Assembly: GCA_037176845.1 (NCBI GenBank)
Contig: JAYKXP010000049.1
Location: forward strand, 339,105 to 403,104
DNA from: Paramarasmius palmivorus
Taxonomy: Eukaryota > Basidiomycota > Agaricomycetes > Agaricales > Marasmiaceae
Direction: 5' to 3'
DNA length: 64,000 nt
In this document: positions 37,454 through 47,132 of the stretch, piece by piece
Layout: each line of letters begins with the position of its first letter
How positions within the stretch are numbered: position 1 is the first letter of the stretch
Program-made: the position numbers and the translations under genes
The notes under the pieces: generated by a model
What the model was told of the DNA's origin: nothing
The model's input: only the letters and a program-made list of their open reading frames with translations
Database searches by the model: none

Positions 37454-38088
37454 CTATAGGCTGGCCGAAGCCGTGTATGCCGCCCAATTCCTTTCTGCTT
37501 CACGATAAACCGTTTCCCAATCTCTGCATACGACTTCCCGGCTCTTCTTTCCTGTGGCGTACACGTTCCTCGTCACTTCAAGGGCGATATATGGCTGACA
37601 TAGAATGGTTTGGTGCAAGTACGTCAAACAGTGTTGTGTGAGCTCCGGAGTCGAGGGGTATGTATCGCCGTATTCCCGACGTATGATGTCGAGGCATTTC
37701 ATTTGGTGGAAGAGTGTAACGGTGTGCTTGCGCGCTTCTCCTGAAGGGGATGCAATGTGTACTGTGTGTCCAGTAGAGGGAAGGAGTTTCGCAAATTCTT
37801 CGTCGGCTTCAGGTCCCTCCATGCCATACCGCACTGTAGTGGCTTCGTAATGCATGGCTACTGGCACGTCGAACTTTGGAGTGAAGGAAAGAGGAGGTAT
37901 AGATTGCGTCACATCTGCGTATGGGTGAGTAGAGCTAGAGAGAAAACAGTACAAATTGACATACCACGACCCCGACGAGCAGTACAGAGTGTTATTGCTT
38001 TGTGAGCCGTCAGAACGAGCATGATAACCGTTAAAACTGAGCTGCAAATAATGGATGCTTTCTGAGTCCTTGAAGAGAGGTATTTCAT
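37454..38088 (-). CDS. UstYa-like (DUF3328) protein A
   Basis: Two exons on the minus strand, 37965-38088 (124 nt) and 37454-37914, phase-1 intron, 194 residues. A type-II anchor (ASIICSSVLTVIMLVLTAHKA) is followed by a luminal domain with the two UstYa signature positions: FHQMKCLDIIRREYG and QHCLTYLHQTILCQ, then VVCRDWETVYREAE. In ascomycetes UstYa/UstYb-type proteins are copper-dependent oxidases that cross-link or cyclise ribosomal peptides (ustiloxin, phomopsin). The usual form of both motifs is HxxHC. Here the first reads H-x-x-K-C and the second lacks its leading His (L-T-Q-H-C), so this copy may be catalytically weak or act only as a partner. It is transcribed divergently from copy B across 239 bp. 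Its exon 1 has the same length as that of B. Confidence 0.8.
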
Positions 38089-38327
38089 CTCGCATAACCC
38101 AGGAAGAGATTGAGTAGATAGTTTGGGTTGATCAAGGGGATTGAAGAAGACCTGGGTGATCAAATGTTTCCATCTTGGGACGACCCGTTTGTGACAAGTC
38201 GGACTGAAGTCGGGAGAACCGAACCAGGACGAGCGCCGACCTAGTAGCTAAACTGCTCAATTTCCATGTTCTGAGGTACATAGGTATATGAGAGTACGTC
38301 CGCCAAATGGCTGAATGAAACTTACTC
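38089..38327. promoter_or_regulatory. Shared divergent promoter of the UstYa-like pair
   Basis: Only 239 bp separate the two start codons, so both genes must take their upstream signals from this segment. No clear TATA box on either side. Confidence 0.5.
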
Positions 38328-38998
38328 ATGCCTAAATCCGTTCGCCCATCTATTGTCCATTGGGTTGTAGGAGTCCTCGTCGCTCTGAATGTCTTGGTTA
38401 CGGTTTGGCATGCCACAAGCTCGTTAAGAAGAAGGAAGGGCCCCGAACAAAGTGAGTTCATGGCTATAGTCTGTAGGACTGAAAAAATACTCACCTCTCG
38501 ATAGTTGACTATACGTACAATGGCAACTCCGTCCCTCTCCTACACCCAATGCAGTCCAAGCTACCCCCTGCGGCCATGACTCTACAAGAGTCGACACGGT
38601 ACGCATGGGACGATCCCAGCAACGTGACTCGCGACGAGTACAACTCTCTCTTCAAATATCCAGCTCTCTCACTACTTGGGCCCAATCACCGAATGACCAT
38701 CACCTCCTGGTACCACAACATCCACTGTATCGCACAAATCCGCACAGCTCTCTTTAACCATAACGACGAAGTCGCCAACCCCCATCACTTTGCCCACTGT
38801 TTGCAATACTTGAGGCAATTCCTTCTTTGCGGCTCGTCGGATATGATTGAGGAGGGTGATTTCATGGAGAAAGATTTCAGTGTAGACAGGGTTGGAAGCG
38901 ACCTCGTATGCCAGGATTGGGAGTATGCATTCGGCGTTCTTGCTGAAGAAGAGGAAAAGTTCCGCGAATGGTATGCAAATGGTCAAACAAGCATTTGA
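38328..38998 (+). CDS. UstYa-like (DUF3328) protein B
   Basis: Two exons, 38328-38451 (124 nt) and 38505-38998, phase-1 intron, 205 residues. An N-terminal anchor (IVHWVVGVLVALNVLVTVW) precedes the luminal domain. Both UstYa signature motifs are intact: YHNIHCIAQIR (H-N-I-H-C) and HHFAHCLQYLRQFLLC (H-F-A-H-C), followed by DLVCQDWEYAFG. The family oxidises and macrocyclises ribosomally made peptides or polyketide/NRPS scaffolds in the secretory pathway of ascomycetes; function in basidiomycetes is largely open. The intact histidines make this the likely active partner of the pair. The nearest downstream gene, 541 bp away on the same strand, encodes a 42-residue secreted peptide. Substrate assignment to that peptide is inference from position. 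Confidence 0.85.
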
Positions 38999-39494
38999 AG
39001 AGCACCATGTATCATTGATCCTACGAATAATAAATAAATGAGTCCATGCTGCGAAAGGAAAAGACGAACTGCCCGCCGTGATGGTGGTAAGACCCAGAGT
39101 CAGTGTTTAATGCGCGCGTCGCTCCGAGTCTTTCAATTTGCTTCTGGCCCTCATCTTCACGCAACAAGAAATGCACTCAACCGAGTCTGAGATTTACAGT
39201 GCGTCTAAGATTTCTTCGTTTTTAGCTCGTTTGTTTTGATGGATTGGAATGCCAGCAGTTTCGATATGCCCTGCATCGTGCATGATGCTCACGAATCGAA
39301 CTATACTAGCTGGTTTTGTGCCTAAATATACAACCAAGCCGGATCGCCCGAATCAACCTCTTTCCCCGCGTATGCGGGCTCGTGTTCATGCTTTCAATTC
39401 TCCGTACTCACCTTGTTGCAAGTTCTCATGCAATACAATTCGAGCCATGCGGAATTTCCTATGTCTCCGATGAAGCTATTGAATACGTCCCAGC
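38999..39494. other. Intergenic, 0.5 kb
   Basis: Spacer between UstYa-like B and the TATA box of peptide gene 2. No further coding signal was recognised. Confidence 0.4.
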
Positions 39495-39501
39495 TATAAA
39501 A
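39495..39501 (+). promoter_or_regulatory. TATA box of peptide gene 2
   Basis: TATAAAA lies 44 bp before the ATG at 39539, a strong consensus box for a fungal gene. Confidence 0.65.
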
Positions 39502-39538
39502 GGGGTCTAGAAATCTTGTTCATGCCATCAAGTAAACG

Positions 39539-39716
39539 ATGCAGTTCAAGATTAGTCTGTTCATTGCGTTCGTGCTTTGTGCCACTAGTGGGGCCCTGTC
39601 TGCACCAATAGATATCGGAGAGTCAGGTAGGTCCTCCTGGTGCATCAAGGCAGTCAGAAGCTGACTTTCGTGCAGGAGGCGAGGGATGTGACAATATCGC
39701 TGCAGAATGCCCATGA
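39539..39716 (+). CDS. Tiny secreted peptide, Cys-Pro-stop family, member 2
   Basis: Exons 39539-39626 (88 nt, the same length as exon 1 of member 1) and 39676-39716, phase-1 intron of 49 nt, 42 residues. The signal peptide is MQFKISLFIAFVLCATSGAL, after which comes SAPIDIGES and, from exon 2, GGEGCDNIAAECP-stop. Six residues lie between the two mature cysteines and proline is again terminal. No lysine or arginine follows the signal, so no Kex2 processing is expected. The gene is placed between UstYa-like B and a prolyl-iminopeptidase-like gene, all on the plus strand. Acidic and small residues dominate the mature part; there is no Tyr or Trp, which are the residues usually cross-linked in dikaritins. 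A substrate role therefore needs another chemistry or the link is false. Confidence 0.75.
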
Positions 39717-40103
39717 GCACGTTACGGTCTCAGAGCGCTCGATATTATGGTAAGAAATTGTCTTCCTTGTGCCTTTACTATCACGTTAATGCGCCTCGTA
39801 GATGCGCGCACTCCCTAGTACACGTTTATCTCGATAATGTATAAGGAGATTTGAAGAACATGACTACCATACGCATTTCGCCCCCCTTTCCATGTGGGGT
39901 CGCTATCATTACAACAACGGTGAAATCAAGTAAAGACAGTGTAAGAGTACACATGATTTGCTCAAAGCGGCGATCGGGTCACAATTCATTACCATCATTC
40001 AACGAAGACTGCTTCGCAAGGTTTTGATATCGGTTTACACGGCTGAGAATTCTTATTTAAAGAGAGTTGCCGTACTCGACGCCCCCTACATTCTTGATCC
40101 ATC
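39717..40103. other. Intergenic, 0.39 kb
   Basis: Spacer between peptide gene 2 and the hydrolase at 40104. Nothing else was recognised. Confidence 0.4.
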
Positions 40104-41441
40104 ATGTCCCGCGCCCAACCAGGAATTACAGGTGAAGCTGACCCAAAGGCTCACATCCCCGCCGATGTACCTACTTCAACTGGGACTGTCGATTTCATCG
40201 TCGGCGATCGCACGTTTAAGACGTGGTATCTGGTTATAGGCGACCTTAAAGGCAGCGGAAAGCGGCCTCTAGTCACTTTGCATGGCGGTCCAGGGATGAG
40301 TGAGTATCGATCTCTCGGACAAGAATATAGCTGATACATATATACTCTGCTTTAGACTTTGTCTAGTGGGTTTATTTCGCAATGCTAGTGTCCCAAGCGA
40401 GTTCTAATCCCGGACTCTGGCCTGTTGTCTACAGCATGAAGTAAGTTTCTACATCGAGCACCGAGCTTCTGATTGACCATAGCATTAAACAGACCCCACA
40501 TACAGCTATACAAAGATGCCGGGTGTGTAATTACCATCTCGAGCACAGCATTCCTTATACCGACATTTGAATAGCATACCCATCGTTTTCTACAACCAGA
40601 TTGGACTCCGCCAGTACCCAGATTCCCCGGCTGAATTCTGGACAGTGGATCTATTCAACGACGAGCTCGACAACTTGCTCAATCGCCTTGAGATCCGGGA
40701 TGACTTTGACTTGATCGGACATTCTTGGGGAGGTGCGCCTTCAGCGTCATCGTTTGTGCTATTGGTACTGAACCGCGTGTCCTCTTGGCAGGTGTTTTCG
40801 GAAGTGACTATGCTGCTAGACGCATGCACCCCGGTCTCAAACATCTCATTCTTGCGAACACATTCTGCTCTGCGAAGCTCTACTGCGACGGTACGGACTA
40901 CTGGAAAGAGCAACTCCCGGCAGAGGTGAAGGATATCCTCAAGAACCCAGGGAAATACAGCAAAGAAGAATACCAAAAGGCGGACAAACTCTACGACAGT
41001 CTCCATATCTGTAAACTGGACCCATGGCCTGCCGACCTCATGACATCGCTGGCTCACGCCAAAGGAAATAGTACGCTTTGATGTCAAGGATTGCCGGCGA
41101 TGCAACTAACATGCGACACAGGCCATCCCGAATTTAGGATGCGGAAACGTCTCAAGGACTGGAATGTCATTGACGTTCTGCACAATGTCACTTGCCCGAC
41201 TTTGTTGATTAGCTCGCCCAACGACGAGATGTGGGAGCCGTCTATTCGGCCTTTCTTTACCAACATACCGAAATGCAAATGGGTAGATATGCACACGACG
41301 ACACATCTACCGATGTACGAAGATCCTGAACGGTAACCGACCCAGTTTTCCTACAGGGCCTCGTACTTACCGCACCCCATTAGGTACTTCTCAATCCTCA
41401 AAGACTTCCTACTTCCTGCAGAAACAAATGGCAAGCTGTAA
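40104..41441 (+). CDS. Prolyl-iminopeptidase-like alpha/beta hydrolase, copy 2
   Basis: Eight exons (40104-40299, 40356-40365, 40435-40440, 40493-40522, 40575-40732, 40792-41070, 41122-41332, 41384-41441) give 315 residues. HGGPG, GHSWGG, SSPNDEMWEP and TTHLPMYEDPERY supply oxyanion hole, Ser, Asp and His. The N-terminus (MSRAQPGITGEADPKAH) is about 20 residues longer than in copy 1 and has no signal peptide. Exons of 10 and 6 nt are needed for the frame; the 6-nt exon is shared with copy 1. The two proteins are close paralogues throughout (KTWYLVIGDLK, VFGSDYAARRMHPGLKHLIL, KRLKDW-VIDVLHNVTCPTLL). It lies 387 bp downstream of peptide gene 2 on the same strand. An N-terminal trimming role for X-Pro-leading peptides would fit the family but is not shown, and a cytosolic enzyme would not meet a secreted peptide. 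Confidence 0.87.
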
Positions 41442-41920
41442 TGTAAACTACGCGTCAAAATATGTACAGTACGGGGTAGTAAAGGTGTCGCATGTTGTGT
41501 AGATCTAGAATGGTTATGACTAGTGAAAGAGCGGGGATCGAGGGGCGATGATTCTTTGTAACAGTCGTGAGGAGGGTTATTGGGTTATCCTTCCGTATGC
41601 GTGCGGGCAAGGCTGCGAGACCTTCTTTTACGGGATGCTGTGTACCAGCAGAGCCCAATCGTTACAGCGCAGCTGTCTACACGCATCCTTCTCGGAATAC
41701 CCGGTCAAAAAGGATGTGAATTGATAGTTGGGTATAGGTATGTGATGTCATGGTGATAGATCGCTGAACAGGGAGTCGCTAACAATACAACGAGAAGGGA
41801 CCAGCCTGGTGTCAAGATGTAGTACTCAAGTCGGCGTTAGTTACAGTTTGTCTTACTATCGCTCGATATAGACTCACTGGTACAAAGGGGTATATCATGG
41901 TGAGGTGGAAGATAGGTGGA
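41442..41920. other. Intergenic, 0.48 kb (convergent)
   Basis: 3' flanks of the hydrolase and of the small minus-strand gene. Nothing else was recognised. Confidence 0.4.
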
Positions 41921-42243
41921 TCAAGTCTTGAGGATTCCTGGCACGTCCCAATCGCGATAGAGGTGCGCCGATATCAGTGCACATACTACTACCGCCACGG
42001 CGATGTAGAGGCCCTAATGAGGTGTCAGCAGAGCCGGGGGCATGTGCAAAACGTAGCACTCACATGAAAGTTCATCGGTTGGACCTGAGCCGCGCCGCCT
42101 TCCAAGTTTCGCTCTCGTCGCTGGCAAACAAAGTAAAATGTTAAGGGAGTGGCGTTTGGCCCAAAAGGTGAGAAATGCACGGACGCGAGCGAGCCGAAGG
42201 ATCTCGATGTCCTCTGGTTCGATTTTGGGGTAATGCTAGGCAT
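41921..42243 (-). CDS. Small single-pass membrane protein (hypothetical)
   Basis: Two exons on the minus strand, 42064-42243 and 41921-42013, join in phase 0 to about 90 residues. The first exon starts at an ATG at 42243 and ends in an acidic-polar stretch with RNLEGGAAQVQPMNFH. The second is one clean transmembrane helix, GLYIAVAVVVCALISAHLY, followed by RDWDVPGILKT-stop. The second exon with its good splice sites is the convincing part; the Ser/Phe-rich first 35 residues may be wrong. I do not recognise the family. The tail-anchored form would suit a small ER or mitochondrial membrane subunit, but nothing here decides it. Confidence 0.45.
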
Positions 42244-45200
42244 AGAAGTGTGAATATTCGACCGAAAAGTGTCGAACTAAAGCTACCTCATCCAATTCCT
42301 CCGGATCCCGTCGGTATGGAAAATATCTGTACCTTGTTAAATCCCGTTGCACCGCAGGCATCTGTCGGGGTGAGACCCTACGAGAGTTCGAATTATGAGG
42401 AGAGTGATCAGGTTGGGGTTGAGGCACTGGTAGCGAGTCAACAGAATGACGCAGAATTCAGACCGCGAGACTGAGAAAAGTCATGTGTATTATTCCCACG
42501 TAGCATCTCTAAAGTGGCGGACCAATGGCGGACCTGTATGTTCTGGGATATCCTTCTGACCGTAATTTGGCTGAGAAGAGCGTTGGATGGCGGAAGATGG
42601 GAATGAGATGAGTCGAGGCCACCAAAGTGCGTGCTCCTTGAGATTGCATAGCCGATGCCGGTCTGACGCGTGTTCTTTGAGTTGTGCTGTCGTAGCTCCA
42701 CGTACTACCATTCTGAGAGCGAGACAATAGGCGGTATTGACAATGAAAACATTCAAAAATCTCTTCAAAACTCCTCGATAATTAACGGACGACATCGGAA
42801 GTACCTATGAATGGCTCAGCGCCGTTGGCCGTTAAGCATCAGTCTTGTTCAAGAAAATTAATTTCTTTAGGCACAGAAATTAGACGGAAACAACCCAAAC
42901 TTGGTCTTTCCAGGACATATATCCCAACCTTTGGCCCAGGTAAGGTCAGTGCATTGCAGGAAGGTGTTGATACCTTAACCATTTAGCCAATTCACCTTCG
43001 CCATGGGCTATTAAGAGTGTGACATGAGTGTGACGATCGTGTCACGGCCACAACCATAAAACAGACGACTTACACAAGTCGAATCGTAATAGCACAAGTA
43101 ATCAACAAGTGGTATCGTTACTTGCATTTTCTGTCCAAGTCAGGCATAACACCCTCCACCTTTTGCCTGTCCAATGCATCGACACGGTGAACACACGTAA
43201 GTTTGACCGATAAACGGAATTCGACCGGAAGCCACGGAAAACAACCTTCGACCAGGTTCTGCTGTTCAGTGTTAACATAACTTGGTCACTTGCCGATTTC
43301 AAAGTTTTGATGTCTCTTGATGCGGGATGGCGGGGAGGAGAAAATGATGTTCTGAAAATTTGCTGATCATCAGGATTGGCATAGAGCATGTACTTGCACT
43401 CCAGTTGCTTCATCAGTAGAGAACCATCCATAGCTGCATCCGAGGGTATAGTCTAGACTCGGGAGTTTTTTTTACTGGAACCTATGGGTGGACAGAACCG
43501 ACACACCTATTATCTGTTCTACCATAACCAACTACGAAGTCTTCGACTCTGTAGCCCATCGAACGATTCCGAACACAACAGAAGTACCCTGATTAAACCC
43601 GAGTCCTATTGGTAGGTGCGCGCGCGGTATCGAGTGTAAGTACTAGGTCCAGAAAAACGCTGCGATCTTTCCGAGTGCCTTCGTTTTGTTCGGCTATGCG
43701 AGTATCGAGACTTGGATATCAGTCTAAATCATAATAAAATCAGAAGATAAAACTTGAGGAAGGTCCGAGGAAGGTCCGAGGGAGGTCTATGAGGTGTCAA
43801 AGAGGTCCGAGGGAGGTTCACGAAGATAGTGGAGAGTGGAGAGTGCCCGCGAGGAATCATCATCATTGGCAAGGTATGCCATATTATGCCATATGGCCCC
43901 ACGCAAGCCTCGCGTGCGCGCGGCATTCTGATTTCAGGCCTCAGGTTTCACTAGTGCTACTTCAACACATGATTTCTACAATTCTATGTCGTGCCCACCC
44001 GCGTCCTACCCTTGCCGCTGCGCGCGTACAACGAACGATGTTTCTGTTCATTGGCAAGGCCCCGCGCGTGCGCACGGTGATTCAGGTTCTACTACTTCAA
44101 GTTACTTAATTTCTACATGGCATGCTCCCTTTGATCATTCTATGCAGTGCCCACCCAAATCCTACCCTTGCCGCCGTGTGCACGATTTGGATTTCAAGGT
44201 CCCTATGAGATGTCAAAGTGACAAAAATTACTATTTTCACTCCACGCAACGTTTCCATTGCCGCGAGCAACTGCCGGGAATTCCGGCGCTTCCAGTAAAC
44301 GCCCCAGGCGACCCCAAGGGCTGTCGCCCCATCTTAACGAGTATGGTAGCGTAGAATGTCTTTCAGTCACCAGTGGTTGACATTATCTATGTGAATTTGT
44401 CAAATGTGTTAATGCAGCCCTGGAGCCCCTGAATCATAGCCTCAGATAGTTGTACTAATAGTAGAGCAGTGATAAAATCGATACTGCTACCATCTAGGTC
44501 CAGATGTATGTATTACAACTGTCATTTGCATCTCCTCTTGAGCTTCGGCCCAACCCATTAGCCCAATCTAACTATTTACCTGACGTTGAGAGTTGTGGTA
44601 GTATAAATAGTACGGACTGGGGCGCATTCCGTTTTTGGAATCATCGCCGATAACTACGTAGACTGAAAATCACTCAAAGAGGGAATTTATCCCATATATG
44701 CGAGCTTGTTAACAATCCTTCTGATTTTTGAATTGGATATATAGTATCCACAACAAGATGCAATGGATTTGCCTACCAAGGTCATGTTCAGAATCAATGG
44801 ATTATGGTAGATTATGGTAGGTCTCGGAAGTACGGGCCGCCCAATTCGCCGAACGTTGCGCGGAGTCAAAATTTTTGAATGTCGAATGACGCAATCCGAC
44901 GGCCCTTCCGGACTCGGACTTTCCCGGGTCCCCTTTGACTCAATCGGATCAATCTCAGTCAGTACTGGGACCTCTTCTCTGCCAGTGCCAACGGATTCAA
45001 GTGCTTTCTCGGGCTTGTCGGACGTGCTTTGGTCTTTTATGGTGTTTGATATGTGAGCTGTATCTTTGATATGGTGTTTTGTCCTGACGAGTCCAATGAA
45101 AGGCCAACCTAATTTCTGCATTGTGCTGGGGCCGTCTCCCAATTCCTGCCCATTTCGCAAACAACACTCTCAAAACTGGACCACCTAACTACCTGCGGGA

Positions 45201-46180
45201 CAAAGCATCACTTCAAGTTCTAAGATGTGCTTCTATCTGTGAGTGTGTCATTGACATCTCTTAATTGATCACGAACCTCTGGAGACTCAGAAAGCCCCTA
45301 TAGGTGAAACGTGTAAGAATCAGACCTCAACTCGTTCTCCAGATCCCTTGTCTTCATCTTTCGATTCGGTTAGTTCCTGTTGTCCAACACACAACTCGAA
45401 CCTTATACCACAGTATCAGGGTACCCCAGTTTAGGCCAGTCGTACTTCGGAGTTTGAAGACCGCGGTGGCTGAATTGCATCGACAGGAATAGCTAATGGC
45501 ACTATGATGGACATTTCGAGTCAACTTATTCTGGTACGTATTTGGCTTCAGGCTTTTGGGAACGGTCACTTTAACCAAAAAGGGTCGTGTGTTTTTCTAC
45601 TGTACCATTGAACAGACTTCATATTCATGGTATTTCAGCATGATATCACTAGGCCAAGCCCGCTCTTTGTAAGACTATCCTAGTTGCTTGTGGCGTTGAG
45701 TAAGGCTAGATATTAGACTTTCTGTGTCTGAATGCTCATGGCTGTAATATCCACGTTCAGTTTACCCGGAGACGAGTTGCGCCCAGAACCCTTCCGACAG
45801 ATTCACTCGAATGCTTTTGATGAATCGGCGCGGTTCGCTCAGTTTGGCATTCCGATCTTCCCATTTCGTATCACACCAAAACGCTTTGCCACCCATCAGT
45901 ATCATGTATGATCCGCAAAGGAGACTGGTTTACCTTGCAACCGACTGACTGGAAACTCAAACTGTGCGAGTTCAACTCGGAATCGTGCGAGGGATTTATT
46001 GACAGAAAAGTTTCACCTCCCTGTGCTTATTGAATGCACCCGCCGCTCCCGCTATTTACCTTGATCTACTCATTGCGCATCGCTCCCAGGGCTCAAATCA
46101 AGATGCGTGCACTCTGACAGGCCATCCGAGTCCAAGTCTCTGAAAGTGCCACTGTGGTCCTGTAATTGGAAATGGTACGA
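42244..46180. other. Gene-poor stretch, 3.9 kb
   Basis: The longest stretch without a supported gene. It holds the degenerate repeats at 43740-44230, a short direct duplication GATTATGGTA near 44806, and a few frames of 100-160 codons on the minus strand (42490-42795, 43102-43431, 44687-45160) without signal, domain or good start context. No transposase or reverse transcriptase motif was seen. Confidence 0.4.
43740..44230. repeat. Degenerate local repeats
   Basis: A block of AGGTCCGAGGA-like units (43750-43820) is followed by two diverged copies of a unit of about 160-185 nt. Shared pieces are ATTGGCAAGG at 43865 and 44050, a GC-alternating segment GCGTGCGC(G/A)CGG, and a 40-nt piece beginning ATTCTATG with GTGCCCACCC and CCTACCCTTGCCGC at 43981 and 44137. 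TATGAG[GA]TGTCAAAG occurs at both ends. Confidence 0.6.
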
Positions 46181-46188
46181 TATTTAAG
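46181..46188 (+). promoter_or_regulatory. TATA-like box of peptide gene 3
   Basis: TATTTAAG lies 47 bp before the ATG at 46228. Confidence 0.4.
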
Positions 46189-46227
46189 TGACTAGGACTC
46201 GCAGCAAAAGCGCACCGTTAACATACC

Positions 46228-46445
46228 ATGCATTTCAACATCAAGTTCGCCGCCGTTTTCACTCTTCTATCTATCGTGGGTGTCCAAGCGGTCCCCGTCC
46301 CAGTGCCTAATGTCGCAGAGTCGAGTCAGTACATATGGGGTTTTTGTTCTGTGTCAACGCTGACTGATTTTTTGTCACAGACAAGGCAGACTCTTCCTGC
46401 CCCGTAAAGTTCACTGGCAAAGAGCCCATCGTAAACTGCCCATAA
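46228..46445 (+). CDS. Tiny secreted peptide, Cys-Pro-stop family, member 3
   Basis: Exons 46228-46324 and 46381-46445, phase-1 intron of 56 nt with a GTCAGT donor, 53 residues. Signal peptide MHFNIKFAAVFTLLSIVGVQA, then VPVPVPNVAES and from exon 2 a segment with SSCPVKFTGKEP ending IVNCP-stop. The loop between the two cysteines is 12 residues, longer than in the other members, and contains lysines. The run VP-VP-VP directly after the likely signal cleavage is the clearest case of the X-Pro dipeptides seen in all members; in yeast such dipeptides are trimmed by a Ste13-type dipeptidyl aminopeptidase. The gene is convergent with the six-cysteine secreted protein 221 bp away. Confidence 0.7.
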
Positions 46446-46665
46446 GTTAACCCTCAGGTTATATTTATGTACGGTGTTATTTCTTCCTCTTGAAATGATC
46501 ACAACGTTAAATGGATATTTTCACAGATCATAATTCGAGTTATTTGAAATGTACCTTAACTTAAACCATTGAATCGACGGTCTGCTGCGCAATTACGAGT
46601 CAATAGTCAAAGAATAAATACAGGTCAAGTACATAAGAAGTATACAAACTCGCCGCCGGGCCTGC

Positions 46666-47132
46666 TCAGTTACATATATCATCACCACTGCAAGCCCAAA
46701 CCTCATCGAACGTAGTCTGATCAAGACCCGTCTCAGTGCAAATCGTAGACTCGTCACTGTCCACTGTTAAAGCGCAATTCGAGTCAACGTCCCGTTTCTT
46801 TTCTTGAGTCAAGGTGACTTACCTGCAGTGCAAGTACCCAAGACAGTTCCCCCTTCGGAGAACTCAAGTCCACCATCGACGCCTTTGAAATCGAGCGTCT
46901 TTCCACAGACTTCATCTGAGAATTCAGTATCGCCCTCGTCGTAGCCTGGAATTTGGGTTGCACCCATGAAGCCGTCGCAGCCGTATTCTGAGCGTGGGAC
47001 GAGGGATGCACCGAGAGTGGGCGAGTCATCTCCGGCGATGGTCGTTGCGCTTTCGACTACGACGAATTCACCTCCCAATACGGCGCTCGGGAGGATGAGG
47101 GCAAAGGCGATCAGCCCGGCGATGAACTTCAT
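46666..47132 (-). CDS. Small secreted cysteine-rich protein
   Basis: Two exons on the minus strand, 46823-47132 and 46666-46763, with a 59-nt intron, give 135 residues. The N-terminus is a signal peptide (MKFIAGLIAFALILPSAVLG). The mature part is acidic and has six cysteines, in the contexts YGCDG, EVCGK, GTCTA, TICTE, WACSG and DICN-stop, enough for three disulfides. The ORF without splicing would stop at KSP after the third mature cysteine; the intron adds the last three cysteines, which supports the spliced model. I do not recognise a family. Secreted cysteine-rich proteins of this size in mushrooms include effectors and defence proteins. A TATAAAAG box stands 133 bp upstream. Confidence 0.7.

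Noticed and set aside
44687..45160. 157-codon minus-strand frame
   Set aside because: No domain, no signal, no ATG at its start and no splice partner; composition alone does not support a gene.
30545..46445. Cys-Pro peptides as mating pheromone precursors or MSDIN-type toxin precursors
   Set aside because: Basidiomycete pheromone precursors lack signal peptides and end in a CaaX box; MSDIN precursors are not secreted and have a different conserved leader and follower.
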